NCBI GenBank assembly: GCA_028278645.1
Contig: JANQDZ010000019.1
Coordinates: 1 to 33,177 of the forward strand
DNA from: Longimicrobiales bacterium
Lineage (GTDB): Bacteria; Gemmatimonadota; Gemmatimonadetes; Longimicrobiales; Gaopeijiaceae
DNA length: 33,177 bases
Direction: 5' to 3'
Shown here: piece after piece, positions 25,005-33,177 of the stretch
Layout of the letters: every line of letters begins with the position of its first letter
Numbering within the stretch: the stretch's first letter is position 1
Program-made: the position numbers and the translations under genes
The notes under the pieces: generated by a model
Told to the model about the DNA's origin: nothing
The model's database searches: none
The model's input: only the letters and a program-made list of their open reading frames with translations

Positions 25005-25036
25005 CCGAACCGCCCCTAACCGAACCGTCCTTACCG
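24994..25036 (+). repeat. 15-bp tandem repeat over two convergent stop codons
   Basis: ACCGCCCCTAACCGA occurs twice in perfect tandem (24994-25008 and 25009-25023), followed by a degenerate third unit ACCGTCCTTACCG (25024-25036). The SGNH stop lies in the first unit and the stop of the convergent acyltransferase in the third. A 15-bp unit keeps frame, so copy-number change would be nearly neutral. Confidence 0.85.
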
Positions 25037-26116
25037 GGTCCAGTGGTTGAAGCGGCTCCAGAGCCAAAGAGAAAGGGGCATCAACAGCAACAACATTAGG
25101 TCCAGGGGGAGGGACTGGAATTGAGCGTGCCAAATCACCAGGGCCACGACGTAAAGGATCGGGACCAGGAACATGGAGACCAAAAACCTCGCTCCCGGAA
25201 TCAAAGGCACGTCCCGCACGAAGATCCTGACCACGGCCAGCGCCCCCAGAGTCGCCGGGGCATGGAAAAACAAGCCGGGAAGGATCAGGACATGTCCGAA
25301 CGCCTTCCTCAAAACCCTCTGCGCCGGCGAGGGTAGCGGGGGTGCTTCTTCCTCCCCGCTCACGATGGCGAGGTCGGACCGGAACTGGTCCATCAGGTCG
25401 GAGTAGCGACCCTTGTTTGGCTTCCACCGCTCGATGGCCTCGGCGTACCCGTCATCGTCCGACGGAGGTACAACGACGAGGGGCCGCATTCCCTCGAATA
25501 CGGCCCCGGTCAGGCCCCGCTCGGCTTCCTTCGGGTTCTCGGCATGGGCCTCTTTGAAGCCCAGTGACGAGACTGGAGCCCCGAACTGGATCAGGAGGCG
25601 ACCGCCGATCCCCGTGTGGTCTTCGTACTGAATCCCTACAGGGATGATGGGGATTTCCTTAGACCACCCCTGAGCTTCCTGGGCTGCAAAAACGATGCGG
25701 GCGATCCCTTTTTGCAGCCGCCTGAGCGTGTAGCGAAGTTCATGGTTTCCCTCAGGGAAAATCAGAAGCCACTCGTCTCGCCCAAGGACCTCCACGAACC
25801 GGCGAAAGACCTCAGAGTTTTTCCGCATCTTCCCGAACCCGTCCCTGAACCGGTAGACGGGGATCATCTGGATGCTCTCGAAGAACGCCCGGGTGAACCG
25901 ATTGTCGAACAGGGATCCTCTCGAGAGGGTGTAGGGGACCCTGGGAGAGGAGCTTGTCAGGGTCATGGAATCCAGGATGGAATTCTGGTGGTTCCCGGCG
26001 ATGATGGCCCCGGCCTCCATGGGAACCGGCGCGTGGAATACCCATTGGATCTTCCGGAACCGGAACCAGAGAGCCATCTGGACCCACGCCTTGAGAATCC
26101 GCTGAGACACAGTCAT
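25031..26116 (-). CDS. PlsC-like lysophospholipid/glycerophosphate acyltransferase
   Basis: This 361-residue protein has the acyltransferase block I as NH43QNSILD49, a H-x5-D spacing as in the glycerol-3-phosphate acyltransferase-type group rather than the H-x4-D of classical PlsC, and block III as FPEGNHE (about 116-122). PxxPVG appears as IIPVGIQYE. It should transfer acyl chains to a glycerophosphate or another lipid or glycan acceptor at the inner membrane. The C-terminal third (about 260-361) has three or four hydrophobic helices not found in the minimal PlsC. Its ATG overlaps the stop of the upstream BASS gene by four bases (ATGA), so translation is coupled. Confidence 0.85.
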   Translation of the reverse strand: MTVSQRILKAWVQMALWFRFRKIQWVFHAPVPMEAGAIIAGNHQNSILDSMTLTSSSPRVPYTLSRGSLFDNRFTRAFFESIQMIPVYRFRDGFGKMRKNSEVFRRFVEVLGRDEWLLIFPEGNHELRYTLRRLQKGIARIVFAAQEAQGWSKEIPIIPVGIQYEDHTGIGGRLLIQFGAPVSSLGFKEAHAENPKEAERGLTGAVFEGMRPLVVVPPSDDDGYAEAIERWKPNKGRYSDLMDQFRSDLAIVSGEEEAPPLPSPAQRVLRKAFGHVLILPGLFFHAPATLGALAVVRIFVRDVPLIPGARFLVSMFLVPILYVVALVIWHAQFQSLPLDLMLLLLMPLSLWLWSRFNHWTR

Positions 26117-27042
26117 CCCGCCACCTCCTGGACGGTGGCCAGCCGTCTCCTATCCAGTTGAGAGAAGAACCGGGCGACCACCGCCCCGGCTATGATGTGC
26201 CAAATGCCCCACCACGCAGCGACCAGAGCCATCTCCCCGTAACCCGCAAAGAAGGTGAAGATCAGAATCAAGCCGAGACCCGAGTTCTGGATACCTGTTT
26301 CGATGGATATACTCCGACAGTTCTCGACAGATTGTCCCGTGGTCCGGGCCAAGAGATACCCGGAGGTCAGTGCGCTGCCGTTATGAAGGAACACCAACCC
26401 AAAGACCATGTGGATATACAGGACGAATTGGTCGGCGTTGGCGTAAAACGCCACCGAGATAAACGCCAGTAGCATCAGGAAAGACAGGTGCCGGATGGGT
26501 GGGGCAATTCGTTCGGTGAGCTCCGGAAAGGTCTTCGCGAAAAACAGTCCCAGGAGCACGGGGACGGTCAAAATCATCAGGATCTGAACGAGGATGTCCA
26601 GAAACGAGATATTAATCCGCTGAATCAGATCGGCAGTCGGGCCGTACATGTTCCCCCAGAACCGGAACACGAAGGGCGTAGCCACCACCGAGGCCAGGGT
26701 CGAGACCGCAGTGAGCGAGACCGAGAGGGCGACATTGCCCTTCCCGACCAGCGAGAAGTAGTTCGAGACGTTTCCGCCGGGGCAGGCGGCGATCAGAAAC
26801 ATGCCCAGGGCGATCCCCGGGGCCGGTTTCAGGAGGAGAACCAACAGGAAGGTGACAAAGGGAAGGACGATCCATTGACTGACAATTCCGGTCAGGATCG
26901 ACCCAGGCTGCTTGAGGAGAACTCGGAAATGTCTCGGCGCCAGGGATAAGGCCACGCCGAACATGATAAAGGCAATGCAGAAGTTCAGGACACGCAGGCT
27001 CGCCGGCGAAAAATTGAGCGCGATCTCGGTAGAAGGGTCCAT
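26113..27042 (-). CDS. BASS-family (bile acid:sodium symporter-like) transporter
   Basis: The 309-residue inner-membrane protein has about nine or ten hydrophobic helices and the two BASS signatures: AACPGGNVSNYFSLVGKGN in the first half and ETGIQNSGLGL in the second, which line the sodium and substrate sites. Family members carry bile acids, pyruvate (plant BASS2), pantothenate precursors or other small organic acids; the substrate here is unknown. The start is unsettled: ATG 27042 (MDPSTEIALNF) begins the conserved region, while the frame stays open to an ATG at 27093. Neither has a strong ribosome site. It is coupled to the acyltransferase gene and divergent from the Tat-tagged ThDP enzyme. 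Confidence 0.88.
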   Translation of the reverse strand: MDPSTEIALNFSPASLRVLNFCIAFIMFGVALSLAPRHFRVLLKQPGSILTGIVSQWIVLPFVTFLLVLLLKPAPGIALGMFLIAACPGGNVSNYFSLVGKGNVALSVSLTAVSTLASVVATPFVFRFWGNMYGPTADLIQRINISFLDILVQILMILTVPVLLGLFFAKTFPELTERIAPPIRHLSFLMLLAFISVAFYANADQFVLYIHMVFGLVFLHNGSALTSGYLLARTTGQSVENCRSISIETGIQNSGLGLILIFTFFAGYGEMALVAAWWGIWHIIAGAVVARFFSQLDRRRLATVQEVAG

Positions 27043-27184
27043 ATGAGGTGTCCAAGCTACGGGCACGGAACCGAACCGGCCACGGAGGACCATCGGGGAG
27101 AAGCACCTGCGCCCTCACTTTCCCCGAAACAGCGGAAAACCCAGATTTCCCAAGGACCAGATTCCCAGGACCTGGAGAGGAACC

Positions 27185-29029
27185 ATGCGTGATCTCGTCG
27201 ATGCCTTTATCGGCCACCGTGTCTCTCGCCGCGATTTCATGCGCTCCCTGGGAGCAATCGGGGTCAGCGCTGCCGGGATCACCACCACGGTCAAATCAGC
27301 CGAAGCGGTTGCCGTCGGCTCGGCGGGAACCGGCCAGAACATCTCCGGCACAGGTGGGGAGCTTCTCGTAGAACAGATGAAGGCCGCAGGGGTGAAGTTC
27401 ATGTTCACCAACCCCGGTTCATTCGAAGTCGGACTCTTCGACGCCTTCCTCGACCAACCCATGCAGCTCATCATGGGCCTTCACGAAGGCGTGGTGATCT
27501 CCATGGCGGATGGGTACAACAAGGTGACGGGGGAGCCGGCCTTCGTGAACGTCCACGTCATCGCGGGGACAGCCCAATCCGCCGGCCAGATGTACAACTC
27601 CAGCCGTGACGGATCGGCCATCGTCGTCACGGCAGGCCTCTTGGACAACGAGCTGGGAGACGACGAGATCCTTCTGGGGGCCCGCCCAGGCTTCGATCAG
27701 AAGGAGGTCAACCGCCAGTTCACGAAGACGTCCTGGGAGTGCCATGACGCATCAGGCATTCCCACGATGTTGAGGCGAGCCTTTAAGGTCGCCACCACGG
27801 CACCGGGCGGACCGGTCTACCTGGCTCTACCCGACCACGTATTGGAGGCCCGGAACGTCCGGGGCACCATCTTCCCCAGGGAAGGGTTCATTCTTCCCGA
27901 CGGGATCCCACCTAACGAGGCAGATGTCGATCACGTGGCTCGACTCCTCCTGGAATCCACCTCCCCCACCCTCCTCCTGGGCGACGAGGTGACCCGGGCC
28001 GGAGCCCAGGCAGAGGTGTTCGAACTAGCTGAGCTCTTGGGGATTCCCGTTGGCGACCAGGGGCTACCGGCGTTCCACAACTTCCCGCGCCAGCACCCGC
28101 TCTTCGCCGGGGGCCATTCGAGCGACGGGAAAGACCTGGTGATGTATGTCGGAGCCAGCGATACGCGGTTGGGATCCGATCCGTCTGATGCCACCGTCGT
28201 GTGTGTAGGCCTGAACACCACCGCCATGGGGACGGTGCGCCCCTTCGACTTGGCCATGGTGGCCAACGTCAAGCTCGCCATACGAGCCATAATCGACTCG
28301 ATCAAGTCCCAGGCAACCGCCGATCGACTGGCCAGCCTTGCCTCGGCCCGCGGCCAGCAAGGTAATCGGCGACGGGTGGTTCAGAGGAGCCGATTAGGGA
28401 TGTCTCCCATCCACCCCGACGAGCTCGGATGGGCCCTGGAGGAGGAGTTGGATAAGGACGCGATCCTGGTCTCGGAGAACCTGAGCGGATCCAACTCATT
28501 CTTCAGCACCGGACACCGGGAGGACGAGAAGATGTGGCTGTCCACGTCAGGGGCCGGGTTGGGCTGGGGGGTCGGAGCGGCTACCGGTGCCAAGCTCGGG
28601 CAGCCCGACCGTCAGGTTGCCTGCAACATCGGGGACGGATCGGTCATGTACAGCGCCGCCGGCTTCTGGAGCCAGGCACGGTACGGGGTCCCGGTCCTCA
28701 CGGTAGTCTGCAACAACCTCAACTATCAGACTGTCCGGAACGCCTACGTACGTTACGGCGGGAAAATGCAGGAAGCGAACCGCTTTACGGGCATGTACCT
28801 CGGAGACCCCGAGATCGATTTCTCCGGGCTGGCGAAAAGCCAAGGGGTGGACGGGGTCCTGGTGGAGAACTCCGCCGACCTGCGCCCCGCCCTCCGCCGA
28901 GGGATCGACGCCACCAGGGCCGGCGAGCCCTTCCTGGTGGACGTCCGGGTACAACGAACCGGTGGCGGGGCTGATTCCACCTGGCACCAGGAGTTCAGCC
29001 TGGCTGAAAAGAGAAGTCGAGAGGTGTAG
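27185..29029 (+). CDS. Thiamine-diphosphate-dependent enzyme with a twin-arginine signal
   Basis: The 614-residue protein belongs to the acetolactate synthase/benzoylformate decarboxylase superfamily. Its three domains are Pyr (about 58-225), with the activating Glu E101 in LHEGVV, a middle domain, and PP (about 410-600), with the thiamine-diphosphate motif G483-D-G485-S and closing N510-N511. In front of the Pyr domain is a Tat-type leader: S14-R15-R16-D-F-M, a hydrophobic stretch (GAIGVSAAGITTTV) and an A-E-A site near 41. This predicts export of the folded, cofactor-loaded enzyme, which is unusual for this superfamily. Substrate is unknown; 2-oxo acid decarboxylation or carboligation is typical. 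It is divergent from a BASS transporter. AGGAACC-type sequence precedes the ATG. Confidence 0.87.
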   Translation: MRDLVDAFIGHRVSRRDFMRSLGAIGVSAAGITTTVKSAEAVAVGSAGTGQNISGTGGELLVEQMKAAGVKFMFTNPGSFEVGLFDAFLDQPMQLIMGLHEGVVISMADGYNKVTGEPAFVNVHVIAGTAQSAGQMYNSSRDGSAIVVTAGLLDNELGDDEILLGARPGFDQKEVNRQFTKTSWECHDASGIPTMLRRAFKVATTAPGGPVYLALPDHVLEARNVRGTIFPREGFILPDGIPPNEADVDHVARLLLESTSPTLLLGDEVTRAGAQAEVFELAELLGIPVGDQGLPAFHNFPRQHPLFAGGHSSDGKDLVMYVGASDTRLGSDPSDATVVCVGLNTTAMGTVRPFDLAMVANVKLAIRAIIDSIKSQATADRLASLASARGQQGNRRRVVQRSRLGMSPIHPDELGWALEEELDKDAILVSENLSGSNSFFSTGHREDEKMWLSTSGAGLGWGVGAATGAKLGQPDRQVACNIGDGSVMYSAAGFWSQARYGVPVLTVVCNNLNYQTVRNAYVRYGGKMQEANRFTGMYLGDPEIDFSGLAKSQGVDGVLVENSADLRPALRRGIDATRAGEPFLVDVRVQRTGGGADSTWHQEFSLAEKRSREV

Positions 29030-29167
29030 CGGGTATCCAGCCGGAAGTCCGCTTCGCGCTTCCCAGGTCTTCTCCGGGAGAGCGGCAGAAGGTAGACTCG
29101 ACCGACGAAAAAACTCCTGCGGGGTTCCGTTCTTCATGCCCCCCACGGATCCCATAACCCCTGAACG

Positions 29168-31456
29168 ATGACCCGAAAACGACGACAAACCCTTACGGGA
29201 TTGGCCAGGCTAGGCGTGCTGCCGTTGGCCCTCTGCTCTCTTTTCCAGCCGTCTGCTGCGGCGGTAGCCCAAGGGCCCTCACAACCGGCGGATTCCGAAG
29301 ACGGAAGGCTCATTGCATACCGAATTCCGGGAAACATCGAGGTGAACCTCGACGGCCTCCTCAATGACCAGGCTTGGGCCATGGCCGCCCCTATCTCCGA
29401 CTTCACCCAACAAGACCCGGTGGAGGGGGCTGAACCCTCCGAGCGAACTGAAGTCAGGGTGATGTACGACGACGGGAACCTCTATATCGGGGCCATGATC
29501 TTCGATGACCCCGAGGGGATCCTGGCCTACCAGAAAGCCAGGGACGCGGACCTAGCCACGGATGACCGTTTCATGTGGATGCTCGACACCTTCCTGGACA
29601 ACCGGACCGGGTACGTGTTCGAGATCAACGCGGCAGGGCTGAAAGGCGATGCCCTCCTGGGGGCGGGCCGGGGAGGGAGAGCATGGGACGGGATTTGGGA
29701 GGTAAAAACGGCTCGACTCACGAATGGATGGTCCGCCGAGATCAAAATCCCGTTCAAGACCCTGAACTTCGACCCCACCCTGGATACCTGGGGCATCAAC
29801 TTCCAGCGGACGATCCGTCGAAAGAACGAAGAGCTCCTCTGGAGGGCTCATCGTCGGAACCAGGGACTCATGATGCCTGTTCATGCTGGGCGACTCTCCG
29901 GGCTTCAGGGCCTTTCCCAGGGCGTGGGCCTCGAGGCGGTTCCTTCGGTGGTAGCGAGCTGGAGGAACGTCCCCAGGAACGACGATCCGAACATCGATCC
30001 CACCACATATCCCAGGGACGTGAGCCTGGACCTGGGCTACAGCATCACACCCAGCATCCGGGCGGCCGTTAGCATCAACACGGACTTCGCTGAAACGGAA
30101 GTCGATCAGAGGCGGGTGAACCTCACTCGGTTTCCCCTCCGGTTCGAGGAGAGACGAGACTTCTTCCTCGAGGGATCCGGCGTGTATTCGTTTTCGGCAC
30201 GGAGCGGGCCGTCCCCGTATTTCAGCCGGCGGATCGGCTTGGAGGGAGGGGAGCAAATCCCCGTTACCTACGGGGCGCGACTTGGTGGCCAGGCAGGAAA
30301 ATACGAACTGGGGTTCTTCCAGGTGAGGACCGGATCACAGGAGCTTCTCAACCAGGACCGGACCGTCCCGGTGGAAGACTTCACAGTCGCTCGGGTGAAA
30401 CGCACCATCTTCTCCCAGTCGTCCATCGGGGCGATTTACACCCGGCGGAGTACGGCCAGGGACACCGAGGGATTACAACCCGAGGACCGGCACACCGCGG
30501 GGGTGGACCTCAACTACCAGACGGCCCAGCTCTTCGGAGACAAGAACTTCCAGTTCGAGGCCTTTTTTGTCTGGAACTCGAACCCCGAGCCATCGGTGGA
30601 TCGCTCCCTTTCCGATCTCACCGCCCGGGGGGTCCGATTTAACTTCCCCAACGACGTCTGGCAGGCCCATCTCTCCTACCGAGAGTTTGGCCACGATTAC
30701 GACCCCGCAGTGGGATTTGTGACCCGGAACGGGTTCCGCCGGGTCGAGCCGAACCTCACGTGGCGCCCCCGGCCCGGCATCGACTGGATCCGGCGGTTCG
30801 AGTTCTCGGCTCAGTACCGGTATCTGGTGGACCTGGGCAGTGGTATCGCCGAAGAAAAACAACTCCGCCTCTACCTGTTCGGGATGGAGCTGGAGAGCGG
30901 CGACGGGTTCCGGATTCAAGCCACACGACAGTACGAAAACCTGGACCGGGACTTCGAGGTCAGCGACGGCATCGAGATCCTGGAGGGTCGTTATACCAAC
31001 TGGGAGTACGCCCTTCACGGGGAGACGGCCGCGAGAAGGAAGGCGTCCGTCCGAGGGCAGATCATGAAGGGCGGATTCTGGGACGGGGATCGAAAACGGG
31101 TCTCGCTTACCCTCACCGTCAGGCCAATCCCTGGGTTACGGCTCTCCGGAACTATCCAGCACAACGACGTGGAGCTCCCTCGCGGGGACTTCCAGACCGA
31201 GCTCCTTCGCCTGGGTGGAGGTTGGGACTTCAGCCCGACCGTTTCCATGATCGGGAACCTGCAATACGACAACGTTTCGAAGATCGTGGGGCTCTTCGCC
31301 CGGGCCCGGTGGATTGTCCGGCCCGGCAGTGACCTGTTCCTGGTCTATACACACAACTGGCAGAATCTCGGACCGGGGCTCCTGGACCGGGACCGGGACC
31401 TCGTCACCCTGTCCAAGGGTGGGAGCATGAAGTTGAACTACACGTACCGGTTCTAG
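29168..31456 (+). CDS. DUF5916 outer-membrane beta-barrel protein with CBM9-like N-terminus
   Basis: The 762-residue protein has a signal peptide ending near AAVAQ, a carbohydrate-binding-module-9-like domain (about 50-230, including DGLLNDQAWAMA, EVRVMYDDGNLYIGA and WSAEIKIPFKTL), and a large C-terminal region of alternating beta strands that ends with tyrosines and a final Phe (NYTYRF), the signal for outer-membrane barrel insertion. DUF5916 proteins are common in Bacteroidota, Gemmatimonadota and related phyla; their function is not established, though substrate uptake or binding at the outer membrane is suspected. The 138-bp gap behind the ThDP enzyme gene holds no clear promoter or terminator. 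The DUF188 gene starts 4 bp later. Confidence 0.88.
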   Translation: MTRKRRQTLTGLARLGVLPLALCSLFQPSAAAVAQGPSQPADSEDGRLIAYRIPGNIEVNLDGLLNDQAWAMAAPISDFTQQDPVEGAEPSERTEVRVMYDDGNLYIGAMIFDDPEGILAYQKARDADLATDDRFMWMLDTFLDNRTGYVFEINAAGLKGDALLGAGRGGRAWDGIWEVKTARLTNGWSAEIKIPFKTLNFDPTLDTWGINFQRTIRRKNEELLWRAHRRNQGLMMPVHAGRLSGLQGLSQGVGLEAVPSVVASWRNVPRNDDPNIDPTTYPRDVSLDLGYSITPSIRAAVSINTDFAETEVDQRRVNLTRFPLRFEERRDFFLEGSGVYSFSARSGPSPYFSRRIGLEGGEQIPVTYGARLGGQAGKYELGFFQVRTGSQELLNQDRTVPVEDFTVARVKRTIFSQSSIGAIYTRRSTARDTEGLQPEDRHTAGVDLNYQTAQLFGDKNFQFEAFFVWNSNPEPSVDRSLSDLTARGVRFNFPNDVWQAHLSYREFGHDYDPAVGFVTRNGFRRVEPNLTWRPRPGIDWIRRFEFSAQYRYLVDLGSGIAEEKQLRLYLFGMELESGDGFRIQATRQYENLDRDFEVSDGIEILEGRYTNWEYALHGETAARRKASVRGQIMKGGFWDGDRKRVSLTLTVRPIPGLRLSGTIQHNDVELPRGDFQTELLRLGGGWDFSPTVSMIGNLQYDNVSKIVGLFARARWIVRPGSDLFLVYTHNWQNLGPGLLDRDRDLVTLSKGGSMKLNYTYRF

Positions 31457-31460
31457 AAGG

Positions 31461-31919
31461 ATGTTGCACATCTACGTCGATGGCGACTCGTGTCCCGTCA
31501 AAGACGAGGTGTACAAAGTCGCGAAACGCTATGGGTTGAACGTGACCGTTGTAGCCGCGTCTTGGTTTCGGGTGCCCAACGAATCCTGGATCCGCCTGGA
31601 GGTGGTGAAGGAGACCGGCGACCTTGATGACGCCGACGACTGGATCGTCGAGCGGATCGAAGCTGGCGATATCGTCGTATCCGAGGACATCATCCTGGCT
31701 TCCCGATGCCTCGAAAAGGACGCCAGGGCCCTGAACCCGAGGGGGCAGGTTTTCACTCCTGAATCCATCGGCGAGGCCCTGGCCACTCGGGAGCTCATGG
31801 CGGACCTGAGAGAGGCGGGAGCCATTACTGGCGGTCCCGCGCCCTTCGGGAAAGCCGACCGGTCCCGGTTTCTTCAGAGGCTGGACGAGATCATCAATTC
31901 GGTGAGGCGGGGCCGATAG
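31461..31919 (+). CDS. YaiI/YqxD family (DUF188) protein
   Basis: This 152-residue cytoplasmic protein has the DUF188 signature throughout: the IYVDGDSCPVKDEVYKVA start (a PIN-like acidic motif with D7 and D9), the EAGDIVVSEDIILASRCLEKDARALNPRG block, and the C-terminal GPAPFGKADRSRFLQRLD motif. The fold resembles PIN-type nucleases, but no activity has been established for the family. Length and start are standard. It follows the DUF5916 gene by 4 bp and probably shares its transcript; no functional link is evident. The convergent MFS gene ends 27 bp away. Confidence 0.93.
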   Translation: MLHIYVDGDSCPVKDEVYKVAKRYGLNVTVVAASWFRVPNESWIRLEVVKETGDLDDADDWIVERIEAGDIVVSEDIILASRCLEKDARALNPRGQVFTPESIGEALATRELMADLREAGAITGGPAPFGKADRSRFLQRLDEIINSVRRGR

Positions 31920-31946
31920 AGGCCCGTCCCCAGGCAGGCAAAGAGG

Positions 31947-33177
31947 CTAGCTCCCCCCCACCAACTGCATCTCGGCGTCTTCTGCCGCCGCGACCCGCCG
32001 GCCCTCTTCGATGTCCAGCTTGGAGAGGAAGTACATCCCAACGACAAAGAAGATCACCAGCGATGTAATGGCCGGTCGACTGCTACCCACCAGAAGACTC
32101 ACACCACCAAACACCAGCGGGCCGAAGATACCCGCGAACTTGGCACTCACGCTGAAGAACCCGAAGAACTGGGAGCTCTTCGACTTCGGGACGATCGTCG
32201 CGAAAATCGACCGGCTCAGCGCTTGGGCCCCGCCTTGGACGGTGGCGACAGCAAGACCCAAGATGAAGAAGTGGGTAGCCGTTGTAACGAAGAACGCGAA
32301 ACAACAAATCACTAGATAAACCAGGAGGGCAAGCTGAAGCCCACGCTTCGCGCCAATCCTCCCGGCGAGCCAACCAAACCCGAAGGTGAACGGGATCGCT
32401 AGAAACTGAACGGCCAGGAAGGTGAGAAGGATGTTTGGTCTTGAAATCCCGATGGTGGTGGCGAAAGCCGACGCGAGCTTGATGATGGACCCGATGCCGT
32501 CGTTGTAGAACCAAAACGCCAAGAGAAACAAGAACACCTGCTTGTGCTTCCGAAGTTCTTTCAGCGTTTCACCCACCCGATGAAAGCCCACCCGCAGCGG
32601 GTTTTCCCCCTCCCGCTCTCCCACCTCGAGGCTTCTTGGCGGCTCCTTGACCCTCCGGAGGATCGGGATAGAGAAGATGGCCCACCAAACCGAGACGCTA
32701 ACGAACGAAAGCCGGGTCGCGTGCCCAATGTCTCGGAGGCCGAATGTCTCTGGAGAGACGATCCATGCGAAATTCAGAGCCAGAAGAAGCCCACCCCCCA
32801 CATACCCCATGGCATACCCGGCGGTGGAAACCCGGTCGACTTCCTCGTCGCTGGCAATGATGGGCAGGAGGGACTCGTAGAAGACGTTCGCCGCAGCAAA
32901 CCCGACGTTGGCGAAAATGAAGACAATCGAGGTGAAAACCCAGTCTCCTTCACCCGAAAACCAGAGGAAAGAGGTGAAGAGGATCCCCAGGCCGGCAAAG
33001 AAGGCCAGGAACCTCTTTTTTGATCCTTTATAGTCGGCGATAGCCCCAAGAACAGGAGAAATCACCGCGATGATGAAGAGGGCAATGCTGGTGGTGAACG
33101 CGTAAAAGGAATCCCGCCAGTTCTCGGGAAGGTTGGACGCAGCCACCGCCACATAAAACGTCGGGAGCAATGCTCCC
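31947..33177 (-). CDS. UMF1/Atg22-type MFS transporter, N-terminus missing
   Basis: The coding frame continues to the last base of the window, so the first 30 to 50 residues (the start of helix 1) lie outside. The visible 409 residues show about 11 hydrophobic helices and the MFS motif between helices 2 and 3 (GAIADYKGSKKRFL), plus the NVGFAAANVFYESLLP and AGYAMGYVGGG segments of the UMF1 (vacuole-effluxer Atg22-like) family. A second loop motif reads AGRIGAKRG. The substrate of bacterial UMF1 proteins is not known; amino-acid export is suggested by the yeast relative. It ends 27 bp from the convergent DUF188 gene, with no clear terminator hairpin in between. Confidence 0.9.
   Translation of the reverse strand, partial: GALLPTFYVAVAASNLPENWRDSFYAFTTSIALFIIAVISPVLGAIADYKGSKKRFLAFFAGLGILFTSFLWFSGEGDWVFTSIVFIFANVGFAAANVFYESLLPIIASDEEVDRVSTAGYAMGYVGGGLLLALNFAWIVSPETFGLRDIGHATRLSFVSVSVWWAIFSIPILRRVKEPPRSLEVGEREGENPLRVGFHRVGETLKELRKHKQVFLFLLAFWFYNDGIGSIIKLASAFATTIGISRPNILLTFLAVQFLAIPFTFGFGWLAGRIGAKRGLQLALLVYLVICCFAFFVTTATHFFILGLAVATVQGGAQALSRSIFATIVPKSKSSQFFGFFSVSAKFAGIFGPLVFGGVSLLVGSSRPAITSLVIFFVVGMYFLSKLDIEEGRRVAAAEDAEMQLVGGS

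Noticed and set aside
1-33177. CRISPR arrays, tRNA or rRNA genes, prophage or toxin-antitoxin modules
   Set aside because: No regularly spaced repeats of 25-40 bp, no rRNA-like blocks and no integrase, capsid or toxin-type proteins were seen. tRNA absence is by eye only; tRNAscan-SE would settle it.

Overview
This is a GC-rich bacterial chromosome segment packed with housekeeping and cell-envelope genes, with short intergenic gaps and clear Shine-Dalgarno sites (GGAGG-type). The envelope is diderm: there are OmpA/Pal-type and other lipoproteins, an outer-membrane beta-barrel of the DUF5916 type and many Sec signal peptides. The long IspH form, M14 and M42 peptidases, DUF5916 barrel, Tat-tagged ThDP enzyme and PD40 propeller together suggest Gemmatimonadota or a relative. 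That placement is an inference from gene content; no rRNA marker is present. I see no prophage, CRISPR array, toxin-antitoxin pair, tRNA or rRNA gene.

Layout. 1-4266 (+): the end of a Nif3-family gene, a secreted M14 carboxypeptidase, a zinc-ribbon membrane protein and a LOG-family nucleotide hydrolase. 4385-9151 (+): a lipoate/pyruvate dehydrogenase operon (lipA, E1 alpha, E1 beta, E2, then a small DUF2892 membrane protein), closed by a strong bidirectional terminator. 9272-13687 (-): a LemA, glycosyltransferase, DUF2207 and OmpA-lipoprotein group with a plausible promoter upstream of lemA. 13896-15308 (+): lpdA, the E3 subunit that completes the dehydrogenase, followed by a MarR regulator whose leader carries 21-bp-spaced direct repeats. 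15979-19581: ispH (-), fxsA (+), an M42 aminopeptidase (+) and a GAF protein (+).

19582-19943 is the least ordinary stretch. It is a 362-bp non-coding block sitting exactly between the stop codons of two convergent genes (GAF and PadR). A 23-nt imperfect terminal inverted repeat bounds it and it is filled with perfect or near-perfect hairpins. It looks like a MITE-like element or a structured RNA. Next comes a tight four-gene + operon (20492-25004): a secreted PD40 propeller, an FGE-fold protein without the catalytic cysteines, an MBOAT O-acyltransferase and an SGNH-type partner. This looks like a surface-glycan O-acylation module with two unassigned periplasmic partners.

25031-27042 (-) holds an acyltransferase translationally coupled to a BASS-family transporter. 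Divergent from it, 27185-29029 (+) encodes a ThDP-dependent 2-oxo-acid-type enzyme with a twin-arginine signal, followed by a DUF5916 outer-membrane protein and a DUF188 protein. The window ends inside a UMF1-type MFS transporter (-).

All family calls come from reading motifs in the translated sequence. No database search was run.
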